From the NCBI GenBank assembly GCA_963793245.1, contig CAWBZG010000003.1:1-64000 (forward strand): 64,000 nucleotides of DNA, given 5' to 3'. The notes beneath the pieces were generated by a model. That model was not told where the DNA came from, searched no databases, and was given only the letters and a program-made list of their open reading frames with translations. The DNA is from CAXBBB01 sp963793245. Its GTDB lineage: Bacteria; Bacteroidota; Rhodothermia; Rhodothermales; BA12. Both the position numbers and the translations under genes were made by a program. Shown piece by piece: positions 1-8,151 of the stretch. How positions within the stretch are numbered: position 1 is the stretch's first letter; each line of letters begins with the position of its first letter.

Positions 1-1242
1 AGCTCGAACTGGCGATGGACGCGCTGCGCTGTCCGCCGCCGGAGCAGAAAATCGGCGAGCTTTCGGGTGGTGAGAAGCGTAGGGTTGCCCTGGTGCGCCT
101 GCTCCTGCAGAAGCCCGATGTGCTGCTGCTCGATGAGCCGACGAACCACTTGGACGCCGAGAGTGTCGCGTGGCTCGAGCAGCACCTGGCGCGTTACGCC
201 GGGACCGTCATCGCCGTCACGCACGACCGCTACTTCCTGGACAACGTCGCCGGTTGGATTTTGGAATTGGACCGAGGCAGCGGGATTCCGTTCGAGGGCA
301 ACTACACGTCGTGGTTGGAGCAAAAGCAGGCGCGACTCGCAGAAGGAGGAGAAGGTCGAGAGCAAGCGTCAGAAGGCGCTCAAGGAAGAACTCGAATGGG
401 TGCGGCAGTCGCCCAAGGGCCGCCACGCCAAGAGCAAGGCGCGCATCACGCAGTACGAGAAAATGGTGGCCGATCAGCAAGAGGCGCGCGACGAATCGGT
501 CGAAATCCCCATCCCGCCCGGACCGCGCTTGGGCAATAAAGTCATCATCGCCGACCACGTTACCAAAGCGTACGGCGACAAACTCCTGTTCGAGGACCTG
601 TCGTTCAGCCTGCCGCCGGGAGGCATCGTCGGCATCATCGGGCCGAACGGAGCCGGAAAGACGACGCTGTTCCGCATGATCACCGAGCAGGTTGAGCCGG
701 ACTCGGGCACGTTCGAAGTCGGCGAGACAGTCGAGTTGGGCTACGTCGACCAGAACCGTCCGCTGGACGGCGACAAAACCGTGTGGCAGGAAATCGCCGA
801 CGGATTGGACATGATCCAGGTCGGCAACCGCGAGATGAACAGCCGCGCCTATGTGGGACGTTTCAACTTCGCCGGGCAGGATCAGCAGAAGAAGACGAGC
901 GAGCTATCGGGCGGCGAGCGCAACCGCGTTCACCTAGCCAAGACGCTGCGCGAAGCTGCCAACGTGCTGCTGCTCGACGAACCGACGAACGACCTGGACG
1001 TGAACACGCTTCGGGCACTCGAAGAGGCGCTGATGAACTTCGCCGGATGCGCCGTCGTCATTTCGCACGACCGCTGGTTCTTGGACCGCATCTGCACGCA
1101 TATCCTCGCGTTCGAGGGAAACAGCGAAGTCGTGTGGTACGACGGCAACTACTCGCAGTACGCCGAAAGCTATCGCGAGCGCAAGGGCATCGACGCCGAG
1201 CGTCCCAGCCCGATCACGTATCGGAAGCTCACGCGCGGCTAA
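1..1242 (+). pseudogene. ettA: EttA-type ABC-F ATPase, 5' truncated by window edge and frameshifted
   Basis: This is an ABC-F translation factor of the energy-dependent translational throttle (EttA) type, a soluble tandem ATPase that acts at the ribosomal E site. The start lies outside the window. The first frame (codons beginning at base 3) carries the signature ELSGGEKRR and Walker [12 protein letters not shown] of the first ATPase domain. The second half, in another frame to 1242, carries GPNGAGKTT, ELSGGERNR and [11 protein letters not shown] plus the EttA-like end at RPSPITYRKL. The frame changes near bases 338-345, just after [10 protein letters not shown] and before QKEEKVES, in the linker between the ATPase domains. 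Nothing conserved is lost beyond one or two bases, so I suspect a sequence error. The family call is confident; whether it is really broken is not. Confidence 0.88.
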
Positions 1243-1362
1243 CTGCCTCCCTGTGGCGAGGTCGTTTGAGGATAAGGGGTTAGGCGGTCCGTCCATGTTG
1301 CGCAGGCGTGTAACACGGTCGTATCGTGGTGCATTCGCATCACCACCACGGCTTTTGTACTC

Positions 1363-2070
1363 ATGCCCTACACGCTCGCCTCTGACCTGGTCGACCAACT
1401 TGCACCCGAACAGGTCGAACGTCTCGCGGCGCTTGAACGGGAGGTCATTGAGACGCTGCACCACGAGCGTACGCTGATCGCTGAGGAGTTGCACGACGGA
1501 CTGTGTCAGCGTTTGACGACGCTGTCGATGCTCGTCGCTACGCTTGAGAAGCACGCCGAGGGCCTCGCCGACGCAACGTGTGAAGGGCTTCTGGCGCGCA
1601 TTCAGATGCTGACGGGGCAGGCGATCAAGGAGACGCGCTCGCTCGCCCACAGCCTTCACCCCAGTTCGCTTGGTGACGAAGGACTTTCCGAGGCGCTCAC
1701 CAACCTGGCCGAAAACCTCGACGCAGCGCACCACATTGCGTGCTCGTTTGAGCAGAGCGACCACGTGTTGATCCCCGATGGTGAGCGTGCGCAGCATCTC
1801 TATCGCATCGCGCAGGAAGCCACATCGAATGCGCTGCGCCACGGCCAGCCGACGCACATCGCTCTCTCTCTCGGGTTAGTCGGTGACGATGTGTTGCTCG
1901 CAATCGAGAACGACGGCGTGACACCTCCGGTCGGCTTGTTCGAGACGGGCGGTTTGGGACTGCGCTCCATGAAACGCAGGGCGACGCGTCTGGGCGGGAC
2001 GTTCTCCATCGAGCCGCGAGGGGAAGGGGGGACCATCGTGCAGGTCACCGTGCCTCGATTGGGCGAGTAA
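1363..2070 (+). CDS. Soluble NarL-type sensor histidine kinase (HisKA_3)
   Basis: A 235-residue histidine kinase made almost only of the transmitter. A short alpha-helical N-terminus leads into the HisKA_3 dimerisation helix EELHDGLCQRL, with the phospho-acceptor His at about residue 44, then an HATPase domain (ATSNALRHG N-box near residue 155, GGLGLRSMKRRA G-box near 200). There is no transmembrane segment and no PAS or GAF domain, so the input must come from a partner protein or from another sensor subunit. No response regulator is adjacent; HisKA_3 kinases usually pair with LuxR/NarL-type regulators. The ATG at 1363 is preceded by about 120 bases without a gene. Family call is firm, the signal is unknown. 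Confidence 0.85.
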   Translation: MPYTLASDLVDQLAPEQVERLAALEREVIETLHHERTLIAEELHDGLCQRLTTLSMLVATLEKHAEGLADATCEGLLARIQMLTGQAIKETRSLAHSLHPSSLGDEGLSEALTNLAENLDAAHHIACSFEQSDHVLIPDGERAQHLYRIAQEATSNALRHGQPTHIALSLGLVGDDVLLAIENDGVTPPVGLFETGGLGLRSMKRRATRLGGTFSIEPRGEGGTIVQVTVPRLGE

Positions 2071-2145
2071 CGAAGCGAGGTTTCACGCTCCAGCCTTTGG
2101 GATCGCGGTATCTTAGGGATCTTCTCTGACGCACCCTTCGCCCTG

Positions 2146-2454
2146 ATGACTCTCTTGCTGACGCTCCTCTTTGCCGCTCCCCAAGCGGCCGACGCGCCGA
2201 ACCCGCTGTTCACGTTCGCGCCGCTGGTGCTGATCTTCATCGTGTTCTACTTCCTGATGATTCGCCCGCAGCAGAAGCGGGAGAAGCAGCGCAAGCAGAT
2301 GATCGCCGACATCAAGAAGGGCGACAAGGTGGTGACCATCGGCGGCGTACACGGCACCGTGCACCAGATCGACGAAGCATCTGTCCTCATTCAGGCGGAT
2401 ACAAACGTCAAGCTGCGCATCGAGAAGTCGGCTATCGGATCGGTCGTGGAGTAA
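2146..2454 (+). CDS. yajC: Sec translocase accessory subunit YajC
   Basis: A 102-residue YajC, the small inner-membrane partner of SecDF and the Sec translocon. The hydrophobic N-terminus and the membrane helix at about residues 22-42 end in FLMIRPQQKREK, the hallmark of the family, followed by the cytoplasmic segment KGDKVVTIGGVHGTV that is typical of YajC. Length matches the family norm. It starts with ATG and stands in its own short unit between a histidine kinase and rpsU, all on the same strand; secDF is not in the window. Confidence 0.93.
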   Translation: MTLLLTLLFAAPQAADAPNPLFTFAPLVLIFIVFYFLMIRPQQKREKQRKQMIADIKKGDKVVTIGGVHGTVHQIDEASVLIQADTNVKLRIEKSAIGSVVE

Positions 2455-2556
2455 CGCCGAGGGTGTACGGCTTCACCACCTCTTCCAAACCGGATCGATT
2501 ATGGTCCGTAGATTGGAAGGCTGACCCTTTTTTATTTACCTAATCCTTCCGACGCC

Positions 2557-2751
2557 TTGGCAATCGGCATCAAAGTCCGGGACAACGAGTCCATCGATCG
2601 CGCCCTGCGCCGCTTCAAGCGCCAGGTCAACCGCAGCCGCGTGCTGCGCCAGTACCGCGAAAACATGGCCTTCACCAAGCCCAGCGAGAAAAAGCGCCTG
2701 GCTGACGAGGAAGCGTACCGCAACTCGCGCCGCTACTCGCGCCCCCGCTAA
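2557..2751 (+). CDS. rpsU: 30S ribosomal protein S21 (bS21)
   Basis: A 64-residue, very basic protein with the bS21 pattern: IKVRDNESIDRALRRFKRQ at the N-terminus, then a helical basic middle and an Arg-rich end. It belongs to the small ribosomal subunit near the anti-Shine-Dalgarno end of 16S rRNA. The start is TTG at 2557; no ATG gives a better fit, because the conserved residues begin at the third codon. There is no Shine-Dalgarno sequence in front, only a T-rich tract at 2528-2536. The weak start and the lack of an SD fit a lineage in which bS21 hides the anti-SD. Confidence 0.93.
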   Translation: MAIGIKVRDNESIDRALRRFKRQVNRSRVLRQYRENMAFTKPSEKKRLADEEAYRNSRRYSRPR

Positions 2752-2853
2752 ACGCTCTCGCGTTTCGACCCTGTCTAGGGCTGTGCCGATTCGGTGCAGC
2801 CCTTTTCGCGCTTTCCCCTGCTCGAACCGCTTCGCCGTCCGGCGCGTAGAACC

Positions 2854-2867
2854 GGACCGTTCGTTCC
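2854..2867. promoter_or_regulatory. Degenerate GGAAC-N4-GTTCC operator in front of tetR
   Basis: The 14 bases read GGACC-GTTC-GTTCC, one mismatch from the GGAAC-N4-GTTCC palindromes found twice upstream of the SDR gene at 4372. The site ends 22 bases before the ATG of the TetR regulator, where a repressor would block transcription of its own gene. Autoregulation is an inference from position and similarity. Confidence 0.5.
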
Positions 2868-2889
2868 ACTGCGTATCTGCGCTTCCGCC

Positions 2890-3483
2890 ATGTCCCGTCC
2901 CAAAGCCTTCGATCCCGAGATTGCACTCGACCGCGCCACCGATCTGTTTCGGCGCAAGGGCTACGCCGCCACGTCGGTCGGCGACCTGGTCGAGCATACC
3001 GGGCTGAGCCGCAGCAGCCTCTACGACACGTTCGGCGACAAGCACGCGCTCTTCCTCGCCGCCCTGGACCGCTACCGCGTGCGTGGCTCCGGCTTTCTGG
3101 CCGAGATCTTGGAGACCGCCGAGTCGCCGATGGCCGGACTCCGCGCCTACTTCGACGCTTTGGCCGCCGACTGTGCCTGCCCGGACGAAGGGCGCTACGG
3201 ATGCCTCGCAGTCAACGCCGCTGCCGAGTGCGCCGCTACCGACACCGACACCGCAGAGCGTTCGGCGCAGAACTGGAATGGCGTGACACAGGCACTCGCC
3301 GCTCTCGTCCGACGCGCCCAAGATCAAGGAGAGATCGCACCCGACCGCGACGCCGACGCATTGGGGCACTTCCTGACCAACGCCGTCTACGGATTGCGTG
3401 GGTTGCAAACGGCGGGAGCGCCCGCATCGGCTATCCGTAGTGTGATCGATACGACGCTGGATGTGCTGACGCCGCCGAGGTAA
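2890..3483 (+). CDS. TetR/AcrR family transcriptional repressor
   Basis: A 197-residue TetR-family regulator. The DNA-binding domain covers about residues 8-55: an opening helix (ALDRATDLFRRKGYAATSV), then the helix-turn-helix VGDLVEHTGLSRSSLYDTFGDK. The rest is the ligand-binding helical domain and begins with ALFLAALDRYR. The frame is open further upstream, but the ATG at 2890 (MSRPKAFDPEIAL) gives the normal family N-terminus. Similar operator-like palindromes occur just upstream of this gene and of the SDR gene two genes later, so I infer that it represses itself and the SDR, and releases DNA on binding a small, probably electrophilic or toxic, ligand. The ligand is not readable from sequence. 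Confidence 0.88.
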   Translation: MSRPKAFDPEIALDRATDLFRRKGYAATSVGDLVEHTGLSRSSLYDTFGDKHALFLAALDRYRVRGSGFLAEILETAESPMAGLRAYFDALAADCACPDEGRYGCLAVNAAAECAATDTDTAERSAQNWNGVTQALAALVRRAQDQGEIAPDRDADALGHFLTNAVYGLRGLQTAGAPASAIRSVIDTTLDVLTPPR

Positions 3484-3538
3484 ACTCTTTCCGGCGCGGA
3501 CCTGCTAGGTCTCTGTTTCTCCTAACGTATCCATACCG

Positions 3539-4264
3539 ATGCGCGTCCTACTCTGCCTCCTGACGACCGCACTGCTAGCCGGTTGCGCGACGAACACCTC
3601 GGCTGTCGCTCCGGCATCGTCATCGACAGTGCAGGCCGAGTTGCCACTCGACATCCGGTGGGTGCGTCGATCCGCCGAGCACCAGGCCGCCTACGCCCAG
3701 ACGTACCGCGCCGCGTCGGAGCACCTGCGCGCCATGGCGGATACCCTATCGACGGATCGGTGGGCAGTCGTTTTGGATGCCGATGAGACGCTGATCGACA
3801 ACTCGCTCTACCAGCAGGAACGCGCCGAGCAAGGAATGGGCTTCTCTCCCGAAAGCTGGAATGCGTGGACCCTTCGTGAGGAGGCGACTGCGCTTCCGGG
3901 TGCCGTCGCGTTCACGCGGCAGGTGACCGAGTTGGGTGGACGCGTCGTCGTGGTGACAAATCGAGACGATGCGGTGTGTGAGGCGACGCGGCGCAACCTG
4001 CGAGCCGTCGCCATTGAAGCGTCGGCCATGTTGTGCCAGACCGACACGGGCGACAAGAACCCACGCTTCGCGCTCGTGGAACAGGGCTATGGCGATCTCC
4101 CGCCGCTGCGCGTCGTGATGTGGGTCGGCGACAACATTCAGGACTTTCCGAGCCTGAGCCAGCAGGTGCGGTTCGAGGGAGAAGCCGCGCTGTCGGATTT
4201 CGGTGGACGCTTCTGGCTGCTGCCCAACCCGATGTATGGTTCGTGGACGCGCAATGCCGAGTAG
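3539..4264 (+). CDS. Lipoprotein HAD acid phosphatase (class IIIB, e(P4)/OlpA type)
   Basis: A 241-residue secreted lipoprotein phosphatase. The signal peptide ends in the lipobox LLAGC, with the lipidated Cys at residue 16. HAD motif I is VVLDADETLIDN (nucleophile Asp80, Asp82), motif II is VVVVTNRDD, the Lys of motif III is in TGDKNPR, and motif IV is WVGDNIQDF. This pattern fits non-specific acid phosphatases / 5'-nucleotidases of the e(P4) type that strip phosphate from nucleotides outside the cytoplasm. It lies between the TetR gene and the SDR gene on the same strand, 55 bases after tetR, and could be read through from tetR. Substrate specificity is inferred from family only. Confidence 0.87.
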   Translation: MRVLLCLLTTALLAGCATNTSAVAPASSSTVQAELPLDIRWVRRSAEHQAAYAQTYRAASEHLRAMADTLSTDRWAVVLDADETLIDNSLYQQERAEQGMGFSPESWNAWTLREEATALPGAVAFTRQVTELGGRVVVVTNRDDAVCEATRRNLRAVAIEASAMLCQTDTGDKNPRFALVEQGYGDLPPLRVVMWVGDNIQDFPSLSQQVRFEGEAALSDFGGRFWLLPNPMYGSWTRNAE

Positions 4265-4296
4265 GGCAGGCTAGCGAGGAAATACGAAGGCGATTC

Positions 4297-4310
4297 GGAA
4301 CACACGTTCC
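4297..4310. promoter_or_regulatory. Upstream operator palindrome (GGAAC-ACAC-GTTCC)
   Basis: Perfect 5+5 inverted repeat with a 4-base spacer, 62 bases upstream of the SDR start codon. It shares both half-sites with the palindrome at 4337-4350, and the centres are 40 bases apart, about four helical turns, so two repressor dimers would sit on the same DNA face. Probable TetR-family operator. Confidence 0.6.
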
Positions 4311-4336
4311 AAAAGTCCATACAGGGATTGGTAATC

Positions 4337-4350
4337 GGAACGATCGTTCC
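4337..4350. promoter_or_regulatory. Proximal operator palindrome (GGAACGATCGTTCC)
   Basis: A perfect 14-base palindrome ending 21 bases before the SDR start codon. Same half-sites as the copies at 4297-4310 and, with one mismatch, 2854-2867. Its position across the presumed promoter and leader fits repression by the TetR protein encoded at 2890-3483. Confidence 0.65.
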
Positions 4351-4371
4351 ATAAACCAACTCCCTCACCTC

Positions 4372-5115
4372 ATGTCACTCTCAGGAAAAGTCGCCCTCGT
4401 AACGGGTGGATCGCGCGGTATCGGTGCTGCAACCGCACAGCGCTTGGCCGCCGATGGCGCGACCGTCGCGATCAGCTTCAACTCGTCACCCGATCGCGCT
4501 CAGCAGGTCGTCGACGCCATTACTCAGGCAGGCGGAACGGCTCAGGCGTATCAGGCCGACGCCGCCTCATCGGATGCGAGTGCCCAACTCGTGCGCGATG
4601 TCGTCGCGGATCACGGCGGACTAGACATCCTCGTCAACAACGCGGGTGTCTACAAAACCGGCCCCATCGCCGAGTTTACCGACGCGGATTACGATGCCAA
4701 CGTGGACATCAATCTCCGAGGCTCGTTCGCGACGATCCGCGAGGCGTCCAAGCATCTCAACGACAACGGACGCATCATCAACTTGGGCAGCGTCGTCGGG
4801 AAAGTGGGCTTTCCTCAGAACGCCGTCTATGGAGCCGCCAAAGCCGCCGTCACCATCCTCGCGCGCTCGGTCGCCAAAGAGTTGGGCGGACGCGGCATCA
4901 CCGTCAACACGGTTCATCCCGGACCGATCGACACCGAGATGAACCCCGGCTCGCCCGCGCAAAACCCGATGGCCGAGACGATGGCAGGCATGACGGCGCT
5001 GGGCCGCTACGGAACGGCCGACGAGGTCGCTAATGTGATCGCGTTCCTCGCCAGCGACCAGGCGTCGTACGTCAGCGGAGCCGAGATCACCATCGACGGC
5101 GGCATGATCGCCTGA
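4372..5115 (+). CDS. Short-chain dehydrogenase/reductase (FabG-like SDR)
   Basis: A 247-residue classical SDR oxidoreductase. It shows the cofactor motif TGGSRGIG (residues 11-18), NNAG at 89-92, the catalytic Ser140, and YGAAK with Tyr153 and Lys157, and the usual C-terminal SGAEITIDGG. Family members of this type reduce carbonyls with NADPH. The start is the ATG at 4372; the frame stays open upstream into the phosphatase gene, but conserved residues begin at MSLSGKVALVTGG. Two operator palindromes precede it. TetR plus SDR pairs are a common detoxification arrangement in which the SDR reduces a reactive aldehyde or quinone that also induces it; that role is inferred here. Confidence 0.88.
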   Translation: MSLSGKVALVTGGSRGIGAATAQRLAADGATVAISFNSSPDRAQQVVDAITQAGGTAQAYQADAASSDASAQLVRDVVADHGGLDILVNNAGVYKTGPIAEFTDADYDANVDINLRGSFATIREASKHLNDNGRIINLGSVVGKVGFPQNAVYGAAKAAVTILARSVAKELGGRGITVNTVHPGPIDTEMNPGSPAQNPMAETMAGMTALGRYGTADEVANVIAFLASDQASYVSGAEITIDGGMIA

Positions 5116-5152
5116 CCGTCTTCGGCGGCTTGGCTGCCTCCGACGCATGTGC

Positions 5153-5178
5153 GGGAGATCGGCTCAGGCTGGTCTCCC
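5153..5178 (+). terminator. Possible terminator after the SDR gene
   Basis: Inverted repeat GGGAGATC / GGTCTCCC (one G-T pair) around a 10-base loop, followed by GTTTCTC, about 40 bases after the SDR stop codon. The U-tract is poor, so the call is tentative. The rest of the gap to 5346 holds no gene that I can recognise. Confidence 0.4.
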
Positions 5179-5346
5179 GTTTCTCATGCTGGCAGAAGCG
5201 ATGGAGCCATTCCTCAACGCCATCGCCCTGTACCGCTGTTCTATATAACGGCGCTTCGCCACATCGCGACACCTCACGCCAATGCGAGGTCGCATCCGGC
5301 AACCCGATGCAGGTCGCCTCGTTGACGACGTAAACCACCGAAACCT

Positions 5347-6453
5347 ATGCGCTTCCGCTATACCGACTTCGTCCCCGAGCGCCACGGACCGCAAGGCGAT
5401 TCGCCGTTCGAGAACCTGCTCGACATCTTTCAGCAACTGCTCAACATCGCGGCGGGCGACGCCAACGAAGCGCTCGACTGGATGAACGAACTCGACCGCC
5501 GCTACGACCTGACAACGGGCGACTATGGCATGGGCGACTTCATCGAGGACCTGCGCAAAAAGGGCTATCTCGAAGACGATCAAAACAAACTCGGCGAAGT
5601 CCGCATCACGTCCAAGACCGAGCGGGGTCTGCGCCAGAAAGCACTCGAAGACATTTTCGGCAAACTCAAACGCGGAGGACGCGGTCGCCACAAGACGCCA
5701 TTCGCGGGGCAGGGCGACGAGAAGCTGCCCGAAACGCGCGGCTGGCAGTTCGGCGACGACTTGCACTCGCTCGACGTAACCAGCACGCTCAGCAACGCCT
5801 ACCGCAGAGGTGACTTGGACCGCCTCGACCTGCGCGAAGACGATTTTGAGGTCTACGAAACCGATCATCACACCTCAATGGCGACGGTGATGATGATCGA
5901 CCTGAGCCACTCGATGATTCTGTACGGCGAGGACCGCATCACCCCGGCTCGCAAGACCGCGCTGGCGCTTTCCGAACTCATCCTGACGCGCTACCCCGGC
6001 GATACGCTGGACATCGTCGCGTTCGGGACAGACGCGTGGCAAGTCGACATCAAAGACCTGCCCTACCTCAACGTCGGCCCGTTTTACACTAACACGCGCG
6101 CCGGATTGCAGCGGTCGCGTGATCTGCTGCGGCGGCGTAAAAACAAGAACAAGCAGATCTTCATGCTGACCGACGGAAAGCCGTCGTGCCACTACGAAGG
6201 CGCCAAACTGTACCGCAACGCATTTGGCTTGGACAAAAAGATCGTCAACAAAGTGCTCGACGAAGCCGTCGCCTGCCGACGTGAGGGCATCTCGATCACG
6301 ACGTTCATGATCGCGCGCGACCCGCTGCTGCAGCAGTTCGTCCACCAACTCACCGAAGCCAATCAAGGCCGCGCCTACTATTCGGGTCTGGACGATTTGG
6401 GGTCGTTCGTCTTTGAGGACTTCGAGCGCAACCGCCGCAAAAACGTCCGCTAG
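5347..6453 (+). CDS. VWA-domain (MIDAS) protein
   Basis: A 368-residue soluble protein with a C-terminal von Willebrand factor A domain (about residues 175-355). The metal-ion site shows as MIDLSHSM (DxSxS), with FMLTDGKPS later in the fold. The N-terminal half is charged, helical and Gly/Arg-rich around KLKRGGRGRHK, without signal peptide or membrane segment. Cytoplasmic VWA proteins of this kind usually work with a MoxR-type AAA+ ATPase, forming a chelatase- or chaperone-like pair, but no such ATPase is nearby, so it is an orphan here. It is flanked by 231 bases upstream and 83 bases downstream, and is probably its own unit. The VWA assignment is firm and the job unknown. Confidence 0.82.
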   Translation: MRFRYTDFVPERHGPQGDSPFENLLDIFQQLLNIAAGDANEALDWMNELDRRYDLTTGDYGMGDFIEDLRKKGYLEDDQNKLGEVRITSKTERGLRQKALEDIFGKLKRGGRGRHKTPFAGQGDEKLPETRGWQFGDDLHSLDVTSTLSNAYRRGDLDRLDLREDDFEVYETDHHTSMATVMMIDLSHSMILYGEDRITPARKTALALSELILTRYPGDTLDIVAFGTDAWQVDIKDLPYLNVGPFYTNTRAGLQRSRDLLRRRKNKNKQIFMLTDGKPSCHYEGAKLYRNAFGLDKKIVNKVLDEAVACRREGISITTFMIARDPLLQQFVHQLTEANQGRAYYSGLDDLGSFVFEDFERNRRKNVR

Positions 6454-6477
6454 GTCCGGTCATCGGTTGATCTCGGC

Positions 6478-6506
6478 TTGACCTAGTAGAGACAATCTCG
6501 TAGTAT
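6478..6506 (+). promoter_or_regulatory. Candidate promoter of the hydroxyproline cluster
   Basis: TTGACC at 6478-6483 and TAGTAT at 6501-6506 are separated by exactly 17 bases, a close match to the classical sigma-70 -35/-10 arrangement and unlike the TTTG/TAnnTTTG promoters elsewhere in the window. It ends 30 bases before the start codon of the first catabolic gene. No GntR operator could be recognised with confidence. Confidence 0.4.
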
Positions 6507-6536
6507 ATCAGTCGTATCCCAACGACCTGCTGCGCT

Positions 6537-7442
6537 ATGACCTGCACTTGGAGCGGAGTTTTTCCCGCCGTCACGACGCCTTTCCTGCCGTCGCTCGCTC
6601 TTGACCGCGACGCCATGCTGTCCGAGTGTCGAGGTCAGATCGACGCTGGAGTCGATGGGTTGGTGGTATGCGGATCGCTGGGCGAGAGCAGCACGCTGAC
6701 GCGCGGCGAAAAGCTGGACGTGCTCTCTGCGGCGCTCGAAGCGTCGGACGGGCGCGTGCCGGTCCTGTGCGGCGTCGCAGAGCGGGCGACGAGCGAGGCG
6801 TGCCGGTTCGCCGAAGACGCTGCGAGTCGGGGCGCCGACGGGTTCATGGTGCTGCCGCCGCTGCTCTACGTCTCGGACGGACCCGAAACGCTGACGTACC
6901 TGCGCACCATCGCGCGGGCGACGGATCGGCCGATCATGATCTACAACAATCCGCCTGCTTACAAAGTCGACGTGACGCCCGAGATGTTTGCTGAGTTAGC
7001 CGACGAGCCAACGGTCGTCGCCATCAAAGAGTCATCGGACGACGTGCGGCGCATTACTGACCTGAAAAACCTCGTCGGCGACCGCTACCGCCTGTTCTGC
7101 GGCGTCGACAACGTGGCGTTGGAGGCGATGGTGTTAGGTGCCGACGGCTGGCTGGCCGGACTGGTCTGCGCGTTCCCCGACGAAACCGTCGCCATTACGC
7201 GGCTGGTCAAGGCCGGACGAATCGCCGAGGCCGTCGCGATCTATCGCTGGTTCATGCCGCTGCTGCACTTGGACGTGAACCCCAAACTGGTGCAAAACAT
7301 CAAGCTGGCCCAGGCGATGGTGGGCAACGGGTCGGAAACCGTCCGCCCTCCGCGTCTGCCCCTCGCCGGAGCCGAACGCGAGCGCGTCGTCGCCACGATT
7401 CAGCACGCCATCGACACTCGCCCGGCGCTTCCGCAATTTTAG
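6537..7442 (+). CDS. lhpC: DapA-family enzyme, probable pyrroline-4-hydroxy-2-carboxylate deaminase
   Basis: A 301-residue member of the dihydrodipicolinate synthase/N-acetylneuraminate lyase TIM-barrel family. The Schiff-base Lys is at 164 in VVAIKESS, the conserved Tyr136 is in MIYNNPP, and GSLGESSTLT forms the carboxylate-binding loop. In 4-hydroxyproline catabolism a DapA-family enzyme converts 1-pyrroline-4-hydroxy-2-carboxylate to 2,5-dioxopentanoate with loss of ammonia. I assign that reaction because a hydroxyproline epimerase, an FAD oxidase and a dioxovalerate dehydrogenase follow on the same strand; by sequence alone a true DapA or a sugar-acid aldolase cannot be excluded. It starts with ATG shortly after a candidate promoter. 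Confidence 0.83.
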   Translation: MTCTWSGVFPAVTTPFLPSLALDRDAMLSECRGQIDAGVDGLVVCGSLGESSTLTRGEKLDVLSAALEASDGRVPVLCGVAERATSEACRFAEDAASRGADGFMVLPPLLYVSDGPETLTYLRTIARATDRPIMIYNNPPAYKVDVTPEMFAELADEPTVVAIKESSDDVRRITDLKNLVGDRYRLFCGVDNVALEAMVLGADGWLAGLVCAFPDETVAITRLVKAGRIAEAVAIYRWFMPLLHLDVNPKLVQNIKLAQAMVGNGSETVRPPRLPLAGAERERVVATIQHAIDTRPALPQF

Positions 7443-7502
7443 GCGGTTGCTCCGCTCGTCCAACCTTGGGTCGCCTCAAAGACGCACCGAGTCTACGCTC
7501 CT

Positions 7503-8147
7503 ATGCCTGCATCTCCCACTCTTGCTGACGAAGCCTACGACGCCGTCGAAGCGCTGATCGTGACGCTCGAGCTGGCGCCCGGCTCGGTGTTCTCCGAGAG
7601 CGAACTGAGCGAGCGCGTCGGCATCGGGCGGACGCCGCTGCGCGAGGCGTTGCAGCGGTTGGCGGCGGAGCGGTTGGTCGTGGCGCTTCCCCGGCGCGGG
7701 ATGCTGGTGTCGCCCATCGACCTGGCGGACGTACAGGCGCTGCTCGAAACGCGTCGTGCGCTGGAGCGGCTGGTCGCACGGGCAGCGGCGCGGCGGGCGA
7801 CGCCGGATCAGCGGGACGCGCTGAAGCGGTGCTCGGGCGCCATAGAAACGGCAGCGGCCAACGACGACCTCGACGCTTTCCTACGCGCCGACCGCGACGG
7901 CGACGCGTTGCTCCAATCTGCCTCGCGCAATCCGTACGCCACGCGCACGCTGGCGGCCCTGCACGTCCACTGCCGCCGGTTGTGGGTGTACTTCCGGCAC
8001 GAGGGCGATCTGGACCGTTCGGCGACGCTCCACGCCGACCTGCTCCGCGCCGTCGCCGCATCCGATGAAACCGCCGCCGCCGCTGCCGCCGACCACCTCC
8101 TCGACTACCTGAGCGCACTCGCTCACGACACGCTCACCCTCTCCTGA
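7503..8147 (+). CDS. GntR-family regulator (FCD subfamily) of the hydroxyproline cluster
   Basis: A 214-residue regulator with an N-terminal winged helix (residues about 8-70; GSVFSESELSERVGIGRTPLREALQRL is GntR-typical) and an all-helical FCD ligand-binding domain (about 80-205) with His residues at ALHVHCRRL and TLHADLLRAV that could hold a metal ion. It sits inside the catabolic cluster, 60 bases after the deaminase gene and only 4 bases before the dehydrogenase gene, so it is co-transcribed with the enzymes it probably controls. The expected inducer would be hydroxyproline or a pathway intermediate; this is inferred from context. Confidence 0.88.
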   Translation: MPASPTLADEAYDAVEALIVTLELAPGSVFSESELSERVGIGRTPLREALQRLAAERLVVALPRRGMLVSPIDLADVQALLETRRALERLVARAAARRATPDQRDALKRCSGAIETAAANDDLDAFLRADRDGDALLQSASRNPYATRTLAALHVHCRRLWVYFRHEGDLDRSATLHADLLRAVAASDETAAAAAADHLLDYLSALAHDTLTLS

Positions 8148-8151
8148 CCCG

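Noticed and set aside
934..1857. 307-residue minus-strand frame opposite ettA and the histidine kinase
   Set aside because: It spans two real genes on the other strand and has no recognisable motif.
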